From RSA11 sp965652565 (GTDB lineage Bacteria > Actinomycetota > Thermoleophilia > Solirubrobacterales > 70-9), in contig CBFGWL010000036.1 of NCBI GenBank assembly GCA_965652565.1, positions 1 to 27,306 of the forward strand: 27,306 nt of DNA. The letters are read 5' to 3'. This document shows positions 1 through 7,760 of the stretch, piece by piece (the first letter of the stretch is position 1; every line of letters begins with the position of its first letter). The notes beneath the pieces are model-generated. The model did not search any database. It saw only the letters and a list, made by a program, of their open reading frames with translations, and was not told the DNA's origin. Position numbers and translations under genes: made by a program.

Positions 1-1
1 C

Positions 2-427
2 GTCCGCGGGTCGCTGCCTGCTCGGCGGTAGGTTCGGCCGTGGTGATCGAATTCCGACGTCGTGGGCTGAACGTCGCGGGCGGCGGTCGGCTCGAGCTCG
101 GGGTTCAGCCCTCGTGTTCGGAATTCGACGACGTGGGCTGAACTTCGGCGCGGACGGGGTCCCGGGTGGCGTGGTTCAGCCCTGATCGTCGCTTTTCGAC
201 TACGTGGGCTGAACGTCCGCGGGTCGCTGCCTGCTCGGCGGTGGGTTCAGCCGTGGTGTTCGAAATCCGACGACGTGGGCTGAACGTCGCGCGCAGGGGC
301 CGGCTCGAGCCCGGGCTTCAGCCCTCGTGTTCGCTTTTCGACGACGTGGGCTGAACGTCGCGGGCGGGGGGCGGCTCGAGCCCGGGGTTCAGTCCACGTG
401 TTCGGAATTCGACAACGTGGGCTGAAC
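2..427. repeat. Tandem array of 41-bp palindromes, 71-bp period
   Basis: Six 41-bp units lie at 32-72, 103-143, 174-214, 245-285, 316-356 and 387-427, so the start-to-start distance is exactly 71 bp each time. Each unit begins GTTCAGCC (CTTCAGCC or GTTCAGTC variants) and ends GGGCTGAAC. The inner parts (CGTGTTCGGAATTCGACGACG and variants) are also close to self-complementary, so each unit is an imperfect palindrome nearly end to end. The 30-bp stretches between them are not unique: 2-31 and 215-244 differ at one base, and 73-102, 286-315 and 357-386 are alike. Bases 2-72 match 215-285 at 66 of 71 positions, so block duplication has happened. The array runs off the left edge. It covers most of the 541 bp downstream of the MMPL gene; no gene is credible there. 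Function unknown. Confidence 0.9.
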
Positions 428-484
428 CGGGCGCGCGTCGGGGCTCGTGAGCCGTCGGGGTGCGACGGGCGCGCGCCCCGCGCG

Positions 485-550
485 GCGCGCGGTTCTCGCT
501 CAGGCCGCCCGGGCGCGCGCTCGCGGGCGCGCGGCTCTCGCTCAGGCCGC
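485..550. repeat. 24-bp direct repeat over the MMPL gene's 3' end
   Basis: Bases 485-508 and 527-550 match at 23 of 24 positions, starting GCGCGCGG and ending CTCAGGCCGC. The right copy contains the MMPL stop codon (542-544 read on the minus strand). The left copy lies 42 bp further downstream. It is a short duplication of the gene's last codons, probably without a role of its own. Confidence 0.6.
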
Positions 551-2779
551 GCCGCTGCCGCCCGCCGCGCCGGTGCCGCCCGCCGCCCCGCGCTTGCCGA
601 ACGGGTGCCACCAGTTGCGCTCGCCCAGCATCACGGCGATCGACGGGACGAGCAGGGCGCGCACGAGGAATGTGTCGGCGAGCAGGCCGAGGGCGACCAC
701 GAAGCCCACCTGGAAGAGCGACTCGAGCTCGAGCGCCATCAACACGGCAAAGGTCGCCGCGAGGATGAGGCCGGCGCTCGTGATCACGCCGCCGGTGCGG
801 GCGAGCGCGCCGGTGACCGCGGACTTGGTGTCGGCGCCGCGGTCGCGCTCCTCGCGGATCCGCGCCAGCAGGAACACGTTGTAGTCGACCCCGAGCGCGA
901 CGAGGAAGATGAAGGCGAAGAGCGCCAGCATCGGGTCGCTGCCGGGCTGGCCCATGATGTGCGTGAAGACCAGCGACGACGCGCCGAGCGCGAACGCGAA
1001 GGAGAGGATCACGGTCGCGATCACGTACAGCGGCATGAGCGCCGAGCGCAGCAGCACGGCGAGGATCGCGAACACGATCACGAGCGTGATCGGCACGATC
1101 AGCCACGTGTCGCGGTGGATCGCCTGCTGCGTGTCGTAGGCCTCCGCCACCTCGCCGCCGACGAGCGCGGTCTCGCCGGCCTCCGAGCGCACGAGCTCAC
1201 GCAGACCCGGAATGGATTGCGTCGCCTCGTCGGAGAACGGGTCGATGTCCAGGTAGATCTCGCTGAGCGCGAGGCTGTTGTCGGGTCCCCCCTGCTCCAT
1301 CACCTCGATCGCGTCCAGGGACCGCGCCATCAGATACGCCTCGCCGACGACCGTGTCGCTGCCTTCGTTGAGCTTGGAGATGACCTTGTCGGCAGACCCG
1401 AAGTCGGTGATCACGCTCACCGGAGCCGCGCGACCGAGCCCGAAGTGATCCTGGATCACCTCCTGCCCCGCGACCGACTCGGGCGAGGTGCGGAACTGCT
1501 CGGTGAAGTCGAGGGGCTCGCGCCCACCGATGTTGCCGAGCGCGCCGAGCGCGAGCACCGCGATCACGGCCGCCGCCACGGCGCGCGGGCGGCGCGCGAC
1601 GAGGTCGGCGGTGCGCTGCCAGAAGCGCGCCGGCTTGGGCTCCTCCCTTTGCACGCGCGGCGCCGACGGCCAGAACGCGCGGCGCCCCGCGGCGGCGAGG
1701 ATCGCCGGCAGCAGGGTGAGCCCGGCGGCGACCATCACGGCCACGCCGAGCGCGAGCAACGGGCCCATCTCGCGGGTCGCGTTGAAGTCGGCGACGGCGA
1801 GCACGGCCATCGCGGCGACGACGATCGCGCCGGCCGAGAGGATCGCCGGCCCGGTGCGCTCGGCCGCCGCGGCCATCGCGCGCTCCACGGACTCGGTGCG
1901 GCGCAACTCGTCGCGGAAGCGGGCCACGATCAGCAGGCAGTAATCGGTGCCCGCGCCGAACATCAGAACGATCAGGATCGCCGTCGTCTGCCCGCTCACA
2001 GTGGTGATCCCCGCCTCGACCAGCGCGAAGATCAGCCCGGCGGCGACCAGGTAGGCGAGGATCACCACGAGCAGCGGGACGAAGGCGACGAGCGGCGAGC
2101 GGTAGATCGCGAGCAGCAGCGCGAGCAAGACCGCGACCGTCACGAAGAGCAGGGTCTCGTCGATTCCCTTGACGGCCTCGCTGCGGTCAGCCTCGTACCC
2201 GGCCTCGCCCGTGACCCAGGCGCGCAGGCCGGTTTCATCCCCTTCCGGGCCGGGGACGATGTCGCGGATCGTCGCGGCGGCCGACTCGGCGACCTGCGTG
2301 CTGTCGTCGGTCATCAGCGCCGAGGCGAGCGTCACCTCGCCGTCGGGCGAGTTGAGGAGCGCGGGGCCGGGGCTCAGATCGAGGACGTCCTCCTCACCGC
2401 ACACCAGCCCGTAGGCGTGCCCCACCATGCTCAGGCTGGGGATGCGCGCCGAGCGGCAGATCTCGAACGCGTCTTCCTGAATGCGCGCCCGGTCGTCGGC
2501 GCTGATGCCGCCCTCCTTGTAGTAGGCGATCACCGCCGCCATCTCGGCGCCGGCGCGGAAGCGCTCCTCGACGACCTCCTCGAACTCGGCCGACTCCGAG
2601 CCGCGCACCAGGAAGGTGTCGCTCTCGTCGGCGGCCTCCTCCTGGAGCTCGGGCTGCAGGGGCGCGAGCGCGAGGGCGAGGATCACCCACGCGCCGATCA
2701 CGACCCAACGCGCGCGCGGCCCGGCGACGAGCGCCGAGAGGCGGGCGAGGGGCCGGGTTACCCGGCTCGGCTCGGCCAT
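542..2779 (-). CDS. MMPL-family (RND superfamily) membrane transporter
   Basis: A 745-residue inner-membrane protein of the MMPL family, proton-driven exporters that in actinobacteria move lipids or drugs. A first membrane helix (about 25-41) is followed by an extracytoplasmic domain (about 45-205). A block of helices follows (about 208-375) with the family motif GTDY at 277-280. A second helix is near 405-420, then a second extracytoplasmic domain and a second helix block with GVDY at 630-633. This is the usual two-half RND layout, and the length is normal. The C-terminal tail is rich in Gly and Ala. The ATG at 2779 lies 18 bp after the stop of the lipoprotein gene, with only a weak ribosome site, so the two are probably co-transcribed and coupled. 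The substrate cannot be told. Confidence 0.93.
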   Translation of the reverse strand: MAEPSRVTRPLARLSALVAGPRARWVVIGAWVILALALAPLQPELQEEAADESDTFLVRGSESAEFEEVVEERFRAGAEMAAVIAYYKEGGISADDRARIQEDAFEICRSARIPSLSMVGHAYGLVCGEEDVLDLSPGPALLNSPDGEVTLASALMTDDSTQVAESAAATIRDIVPGPEGDETGLRAWVTGEAGYEADRSEAVKGIDETLLFVTVAVLLALLLAIYRSPLVAFVPLLVVILAYLVAAGLIFALVEAGITTVSGQTTAILIVLMFGAGTDYCLLIVARFRDELRRTESVERAMAAAAERTGPAILSAGAIVVAAMAVLAVADFNATREMGPLLALGVAVMVAAGLTLLPAILAAAGRRAFWPSAPRVQREEPKPARFWQRTADLVARRPRAVAAAVIAVLALGALGNIGGREPLDFTEQFRTSPESVAGQEVIQDHFGLGRAAPVSVITDFGSADKVISKLNEGSDTVVGEAYLMARSLDAIEVMEQGGPDNSLALSEIYLDIDPFSDEATQSIPGLRELVRSEAGETALVGGEVAEAYDTQQAIHRDTWLIVPITLVIVFAILAVLLRSALMPLYVIATVILSFAFALGASSLVFTHIMGQPGSDPMLALFAFIFLVALGVDYNVFLLARIREERDRGADTKSAVTGALARTGGVITSAGLILAATFAVLMALELESLFQVGFVVALGLLADTFLVRALLVPSIAVMLGERNWWHPFGKRGAAGGTGAAGGSGAA

Positions 2780-2797
2780 CGGGGCTCGGGTGAGCGG

Positions 2798-3214
2798 CTA
2801 GATGCCGCCCCCGACGCCCTCGATGAAGTCGACCACGCCGTCCTCGGTGTAGACGTAGATCGCCTTGAGGTTGATCTCGATCGGCACCGGCTGGCCCTCG
2901 CCGTCGGCGACCGACACGTAGATCTCGCAGCCGTACTCGGCGGCCTTGTCCTCGGCCTCCTCGAGCGGCATGCCGATGAGCTCGGACGTGTCGAGGGCGT
3001 TCTCCGCGGGCTCGTACTTGGGCACCCCGGCTTCCTTCCCGGCGCGCTCCATCGGGCAATAGATCTTGGTGAGGTCCTCCGCGGCCGGCTCGGAGTCGCT
3101 TTCGTCGTCCCCACCGCAGCCCGCCGCGATCAGGGCCGCGCTAGCCAGCACGACGGCGACCGCCTTTCCGCCCCGTGCCCGCAGCCCGTAAGCCGCATCG
3201 TTGCTTCCTGCCAT
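2798..3214 (-). CDS. Small secreted lipoprotein, first gene of the MMPL operon
   Basis: 138 residues. The start is the ATG at 3214 because a strong GGAGGA lies 4 bp upstream. The N-terminus has Arg and Lys residues, a hydrophobic run (about 20-33) and a lipobox-like IAAGC, followed by an acidic GGDDESDSEP linker, so it should be a membrane-anchored lipoprotein. The C-terminal 90 residues hold two Cys. The pattern LIGMPLEEAEDKAAEYGC followed by IEINLKAIYVYTEDGVV resembles small potato-inhibitor-like (I78) or PASTA-like folds; this is a weak resemblance, not an assignment. Because it sits 18 bp before the MMPL gene, it may be an extracytoplasmic partner of the pump. That role is inferred from position. 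Confidence 0.85.
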   Translation of the reverse strand: MAGSNDAAYGLRARGGKAVAVVLASAALIAAGCGGDDESDSEPAAEDLTKIYCPMERAGKEAGVPKYEPAENALDTSELIGMPLEEAEDKAAEYGCEIYVSVADGEGQPVPIEINLKAIYVYTEDGVVDFIEGVGGGI

Positions 3215-3347
3215 CAGCTCCTCCAGACGAAAAATCGACGGCGGGAAGATTATCCACGGCGGATTTGATTGGATTCGCGGTCGACAGGGTTGTGCGCGCC
3301 TAGCGCACGTAAGTGGGTCGCCAAACGGCGGCAGTAGGAGGAGATAT
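3215..3347. promoter_or_regulatory. Divergent promoter region with 17-bp inverted repeat
   Basis: This 133-bp gap separates the minus-strand lipoprotein gene from the plus-strand ThuA/GSDH gene, so it must drive both. It holds an inverted repeat, GTGCGC (3292-3297) and GCGCAC (3303-3308), separated by 5 bp, which could be an operator. A GATAAT hexamer on the minus strand (plus 3250-3255) is a possible -10 for the lipoprotein gene, without a convincing -35. A strong AGGAGGAG lies just before the ATG at 3348. Confidence 0.45.
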
Positions 3348-6300
3348 ATGCGCTTGTTAGGTCGTTCGTCCGTCGGCGCGCGCGCTGCGCTCGGCCTCGC
3401 CGCTCTCGGGGCGATGCTGTTCGCGGCGCCGTCGGCCTCCGCGCAGGAGTCCGACGCACACGTGCTCATCTATTCGGGCACGGTCGCGCACCGGCACGCG
3501 GACACAATCAACCAAGGGATCGGCCCGATCCAGGACGCGCTGGATGCGGCGAACATCTCGTACGACTGGGAGGACTGCAACGGGTCCGGCACCGGCGCTG
3601 GTCAGTGCCAGAACCCCGACAAGAACCCCAGGATCTTCACGGACGAGAACCTCGCCCAGTACGACGCGATCTTCCTGTTCAACGCGGGCGGCAACGAGCC
3701 GGCTCCGCTGTGGAACCAGGAGCAGCGTGACGCGATCCGGACGTTCGTGAACAACGGCGGCGGCATCGCAGCGAACCACCTCGCGACCGACATGGGCGCG
3801 GGTCAGGTGAGCTGGGGCTGGTGGGACGGCGTCGGCAACAGCGCCCTCGGCACGACGATGCCGGGGCATCCGCCTTCGCCGCAGACCGCGACGATGTTCG
3901 TCTCGGACCGCAACCACCCGTCCACGAAGGACCTGCCCGAGGAGTTCGATCACTCGGACGAGCACTACCACTTCTCGCGGAGCGTCCGCGGGACGCACCA
4001 CGTGCTGATCACGCTCGACGAGACGGACATCGACTACCCGGCGGGCTCCGGCCTCCCGATGGGCCACGACCACCCTGTCTCGTGGTGCCGCTTGTATGAC
4101 GGCGGCCGCATCTGGGCCACCGCCATGGGGCACTACCCCGAGAACTACACGGAGAACGGCGGGGACAATTTCCTGATCAAGCACCTCGTCGGCGGCGTGC
4201 GCTGGGCCGCGGGTGTCGCGGGCACCGAGGGTGACTGCGGCGGCACCGTGTGGTCGAACTTCCGGCGCACGACGATCTCGACCGACTCACAGGGCCCGAT
4301 CGGCCTCGACGTCGCCGAGGACGGCCGCGTGTTCTGGACCGAGATCGGCCCGCAGGGGTTGAATTCGTTCGGCCGCCTGAAGATGTGGGATCCCGATACC
4401 GGCGAGACCACGCTGGTCGCTCAGATCCCGACGCGGGCGGACGCGCTCAGCACCTCGGAGGACGGCGTTCTGGGCATGGTGCTCGACCCGGACTTCGAGG
4501 AGAACAACCGCGTCTACGTCTATTACTCGCCGCGCGGCGAGGGCGAGGACTGGCCGATGACGGGCACGGGTCACGCGCTCGGCTACAACCAGCTCTCGCG
4601 CTTCGAGCTGAACGACGAGGGCACCGAGGTCGTCTCCGAGCAGCCGATCCTGCGGGTGCCGAAGGTCAAGGTCGCACCCGACGGTGACGGCATCGGCAAC
4701 CCCGGTTCGCCGAACTGGCCCGCCCACTCCGGCGGCGCCGGGCTCGAGTTCGACGCGGAGGGCAACCTCTACCTCGGCGTCGGCGACGACGTGAACCCGT
4801 ACGGCGAGGGCCAGAACGGCTACGCGCCGATGGACGAGCGCTTCGAGCATCGCTACGACGCGCGCAACACGTCGGCGAACACCAACGACCTCCGCGGCAA
4901 GATCCTGCGGATCAAGCCGCTCGACGACGCGTCCGGCGAGCCCGGCGTGGGGAACACCTACGAGATCCCCGAGGGCAACATGTTCGAGCCGGGCACGCCG
5001 AACACGAAGCCCGAGATCTACGCGATGGGCTTCCGGCAGCCGTTCACGATCGACTCGGACCCGGCGAACCCGGGGACGATCGTCGTGGGCGAGTACGGGC
5101 CGGACGCCGGCCAGAGCAACCCGCAGCGCGGGCCGGCCGGCATCGTGGAGTGGAACCACATCGACGGCCCCGGCTTCTACGGCTGGCCGTTCTGCACCGG
5201 CGACAACTCGCCGGCGAACACCTACGCGCGGTACGAGTACGCCACCGGCACCCCCGGTGAGTTCTACGACTGCGCCGCGGACACGGTGCCGAACGAGTCG
5301 CCCCACAACACCGGCCTCGAGGAGCTTCCGACTCCCGAGAAGGCCGACCTGTGGTTCAAGAACGGCGGCGGCACCCCGTCGGAGTTCAACCTCGGCCCGT
5401 CGTCGGGCGAGCCGAACTCGGGCGTCGTCTACCGCTACGACCCGGACAACCCGTCGCAGCGGAAGTGGCCGGCGTACTTCGACGGCTCGTGGATCATGCT
5501 CGACCGCGCCCACAACTGGTGGCGTGAGGTTCGGATGAAGGAGGACGGCAGCGAGCCGCTGCGCGTCAACGACTTCTTCCAGCCGAACCAGTTCGGTTCG
5601 CCGACCCACAACTTCGCCATCCCGGTGGAGTTCGGGCCGGACGGCGCGCTGTACCTCGGGCTGTGGACCGGCGGTTGCTGCCGGACCCTGTCCGAGCAGC
5701 AGGGCCGCATCGTGCGGATCGACTACGTCGGCGACCAGGCCGACGAGACGCCGCCCGAGGTCGAGGCGAGCGTCGACGGCACGCAGAACGAGGCCGGCGC
5801 GTACATCGACCGCGCGACGGTGTCGTTCGAGGCGAGCGACGACCTCGCCGGCGTCGAGGCGGTCGAGTACCGCATCAACGGCGGCGACTGGGAGACCCTC
5901 GAGAACGAGAACTTCTCGGAGCCGTTCTCCACGTCGCTCAGCATCGAGGAGTCCGGCCGGTACGTGATCGACTACCGCGCCAAGGACCGCGACGGCAACT
6001 CCTCCGAGGAGGCGACGCTGCGGTTCAACGTGGCCGATGGCTCGAGCTGCACCTACGGGCTCTCCGATGAGTTCAACGGCTCGGAGATCGCCGACCGCTG
6101 GACGGTGCGCGTCGACTCGCCGTCGCACGAGGCCACGATCACCGACGGCCAGCTGGTGCTGCCGGTGCTCGACGAGGTCGACGGCGACCGCACGGGCCCG
6201 CTGGCCTTCGTCGGCCAGCAGGTGCCGGACGGCGACTGGTCGGTCACGACGCGAGTCACGCTCGACCACGAGACCAACTGGCAGAGCGCTGGATTCATGC

Positions 6301-7358
6301 TCTGGCAGAGCGACGCCAACTTCGTGAAGACCGGCTTCACGGCCGATGGTCCGAGCAAGGATCAGCGTCGCTTCGAGCTCACCGCGGACGACCCGAGCAA
6401 CAACCGCCACTTCAGCACCTCGATCAACGTGGGTGCCGACTTCCCGAACACCGCGTGGATTCGCATGTACCGGGAGGGCGACCTGGTGAAGGCGGCGTTC
6501 GCGCCCGACGTGAACGGCCAGCCGGGTCAGTGGCAGAAGCTGCCGGGCGAGCGGGCCGTAAAGGGCAACGACCCGGACGGCGGCGCGCTGATCGATCCTC
6601 CGCGTGAGGGCGAGGGCGTGCTGATCGGCGTGTACGCCGGCGGCCACCTCGACGGGCCGTGGAGCAACACGGCGGCGTTCGATTTCGTCCGCTTCGCGAA
6701 CGACACGATCGACTGCCCGGCCGATGAGCAGGCGCCGGAGACCACGGTGCAGCTCAACGGGTCGGATCCGGCCCGCGGCTACTCGGGTGATGTCGATGTG
6801 TCGCTCTCGGCGACCGACGGGCTCGTCGGTGAGGCCACCGGCGTCACCAAGACCGAGTACCGGGTCGACGGCGGCGATTGGCAGAGCGCCGACAACGGCG
6901 ACAAGGCCGATCCGTTCGAGACGGAGTTCACCGTCTCGGGCACCGGCGATCACACGGTTGAGTTCCGCTCGACCGACGCCGCCGGCAACGTCGAGGACAC
7001 GAAGTCCGTGGCGTTCGGGATCGGCGAGCCGCGCCTCAAGGTCGCGGTGAAGCCGAAGCGCAAGGCGGTCAAGCCCGGCAAGCGCGTTGCGTTCCGCGTT
7101 GCGGTGCGCAACCGGGGCGAGGTGTCGACCGCCAAGCTCCGCGTCTGCGCCAAGGCGCCGAAGCGCTTCGCGAAGGTGGGCGGTAAGGCCTGCCGCAACG
7201 TGAAGCCGGTGCCGGCCGGGAAGGCACGCAACGTGCGCTTCCAGGTCAAGGTCAAGCCGAAGGCCAAGGGCAAGAAGGTGAACCTCAAGTTCGTCGCCAA
7301 CGGCCAGGGCGTGACCAAGCAGCAGGTCAAGGCCCAGCTCAAGGTGAAGCGCCGCTAG
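3348..7358 (+). CDS. Secreted ThuA domain / glucose-sorbosone dehydrogenase multidomain protein
   Basis: 1336 residues. The ATG at 3348 follows AGGAGGAG by 4 bp and opens a Sec signal peptide (hydrophobic core about 12-28, cleavage likely after ASA at 30-32). Order of domains: ThuA-like domain (about 37-290, opening HVLIYSGT); six-bladed propeller of the glucose/sorbosone dehydrogenase type (about 305-795; landmarks HSGGAGLEF, NDLRGKILRI, EIYAMGFRQPF, GEYGP); an OmpL47/Ig-like beta domain (about 800-895); a concanavalin-like/DUF1349-type domain (about 900-1125); a second OmpL47-like domain (about 1130-1225); and a Lys-rich, CARDB-like beta domain to the end. The propeller family uses PQQ to oxidise sugars in characterised members, but PQQ binding here is unproven. 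The ThuA domain also occurs in keto-disaccharide metabolism. No sortase motif or C-terminal membrane helix is visible, so it is probably released or held by the basic tail. Confidence 0.93.
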   Translation: MRLLGRSSVGARAALGLAALGAMLFAAPSASAQESDAHVLIYSGTVAHRHADTINQGIGPIQDALDAANISYDWEDCNGSGTGAGQCQNPDKNPRIFTDENLAQYDAIFLFNAGGNEPAPLWNQEQRDAIRTFVNNGGGIAANHLATDMGAGQVSWGWWDGVGNSALGTTMPGHPPSPQTATMFVSDRNHPSTKDLPEEFDHSDEHYHFSRSVRGTHHVLITLDETDIDYPAGSGLPMGHDHPVSWCRLYDGGRIWATAMGHYPENYTENGGDNFLIKHLVGGVRWAAGVAGTEGDCGGTVWSNFRRTTISTDSQGPIGLDVAEDGRVFWTEIGPQGLNSFGRLKMWDPDTGETTLVAQIPTRADALSTSEDGVLGMVLDPDFEENNRVYVYYSPRGEGEDWPMTGTGHALGYNQLSRFELNDEGTEVVSEQPILRVPKVKVAPDGDGIGNPGSPNWPAHSGGAGLEFDAEGNLYLGVGDDVNPYGEGQNGYAPMDERFEHRYDARNTSANTNDLRGKILRIKPLDDASGEPGVGNTYEIPEGNMFEPGTPNTKPEIYAMGFRQPFTIDSDPANPGTIVVGEYGPDAGQSNPQRGPAGIVEWNHIDGPGFYGWPFCTGDNSPANTYARYEYATGTPGEFYDCAADTVPNESPHNTGLEELPTPEKADLWFKNGGGTPSEFNLGPSSGEPNSGVVYRYDPDNPSQRKWPAYFDGSWIMLDRAHNWWREVRMKEDGSEPLRVNDFFQPNQFGSPTHNFAIPVEFGPDGALYLGLWTGGCCRTLSEQQGRIVRIDYVGDQADETPPEVEASVDGTQNEAGAYIDRATVSFEASDDLAGVEAVEYRINGGDWETLENENFSEPFSTSLSIEESGRYVIDYRAKDRDGNSSEEATLRFNVADGSSCTYGLSDEFNGSEIADRWTVRVDSPSHEATITDGQLVLPVLDEVDGDRTGPLAFVGQQVPDGDWSVTTRVTLDHETNWQSAGFMLWQSDANFVKTGFTADGPSKDQRRFELTADDPSNNRHFSTSINVGADFPNTAWIRMYREGDLVKAAFAPDVNGQPGQWQKLPGERAVKGNDPDGGALIDPPREGEGVLIGVYAGGHLDGPWSNTAAFDFVRFANDTIDCPADEQAPETTVQLNGSDPARGYSGDVDVSLSATDGLVGEATGVTKTEYRVDGGDWQSADNGDKADPFETEFTVSGTGDHTVEFRSTDAAGNVEDTKSVAFGIGEPRLKVAVKPKRKAVKPGKRVAFRVAVRNRGEVSTAKLRVCAKAPKRFAKVGGKACRNVKPVPAGKARNVRFQVKVKPKAKGKKVNLKFVANGQGVTKQQVKAQLKVKRR

Positions 7359-7396
7359 GCGCCCAACCAAACAACCGGGCACACCCAACCCCGCCC

Positions 7397-7416
7397 GGCG
7401 CCCCCCCCGGGGCGCC
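7397..7416 (+). terminator. GC hairpin after the ThuA/GSDH gene
   Basis: A perfect 8-bp stem, GGCGCCCC (7397-7404) and GGGGCGCC (7409-7416), with a CCCC loop lies 39 bp after the stop codon. No T-run follows, so this is only a candidate terminator of the kind often seen in high-GC genomes. Confidence 0.4.
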
Positions 7417-7494
7417 CCGGCCGTCGCGTTTGGGGGAGCGCCCGGGCAGCGGGCGGCGGTTCGGTGCAGCGGCGCGTCGGGCGAAGGCTCGCCT

Positions 7495-7721
7495 CGCGAG
7501 ATCGCAGTTACGACGATCCCATCGTCTTAATCGCGACCTCGCGAAGCGCCATGTCGCGAAAACGTGAAAGCGACCACCCCATCGTTGTAATCGCGCATTC
7601 GCGAGCGGCCAACCTGCGAGTGCGCTGTTCTGCCAGTTCGTGGCGTTATCGCGAACTCGCAAGGATGGTGCGATCGAGTGCGCGTTAATGACGATCCCGT
7701 CGTCGAAACCGCGATCTCGCG
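7495..7721. repeat. Palindromic repeats, 60-bp period, upstream of the DUF559 gene
   Basis: Four imperfect palindromes of 47-49 bp lie at 7495-7543, 7555-7603, 7615-7661 and about 7673-7721. The first three starts are exactly 60 bp apart; the fourth is a diverged copy. The best unit reads CGCGAGATCGCAGTTACGAC, then GATCCCATCG at the centre, then TCTTAATCGCGACCTCGCG, so the two arms pair over most of their length. The 11-bp spacers differ. The array fills most of the 402-bp gap between the ThuA/GSDH and AbiEi/DUF559 genes. The rest of the gap holds the GC hairpin and G/C-rich DNA without a gene. Confidence 0.88.
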
Positions 7722-7760
7722 GACGGGGGCGTTGCGAGGCGGGCCGGGGTTGTCGAGGGC

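Noticed and set aside
32..427. CRISPR array (regular palindromic repeats with 30-bp spacers)
   Set aside because: The spacers are not unique: 2-31 and 215-244 are nearly identical and three others are alike. The repeats vary and are longer and more palindromic than CRISPR repeats, and no cas gene is present.
398..3268. 956-codon open frame on the plus strand
   Set aside because: It is antisense to the MMPL and lipoprotein genes, starts inside a repeat and encodes a Arg/Glu/Asp/His-rich low-complexity product, a usual artefact of very high GC.
4287..7388. 1033-codon open frame on the minus strand
   Set aside because: It is the mirror of the ThuA/GSDH gene, with Arg/Val/Leu-biased composition and no domain pattern. 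The plus-strand gene has a signal peptide, ribosome site and clear domains.
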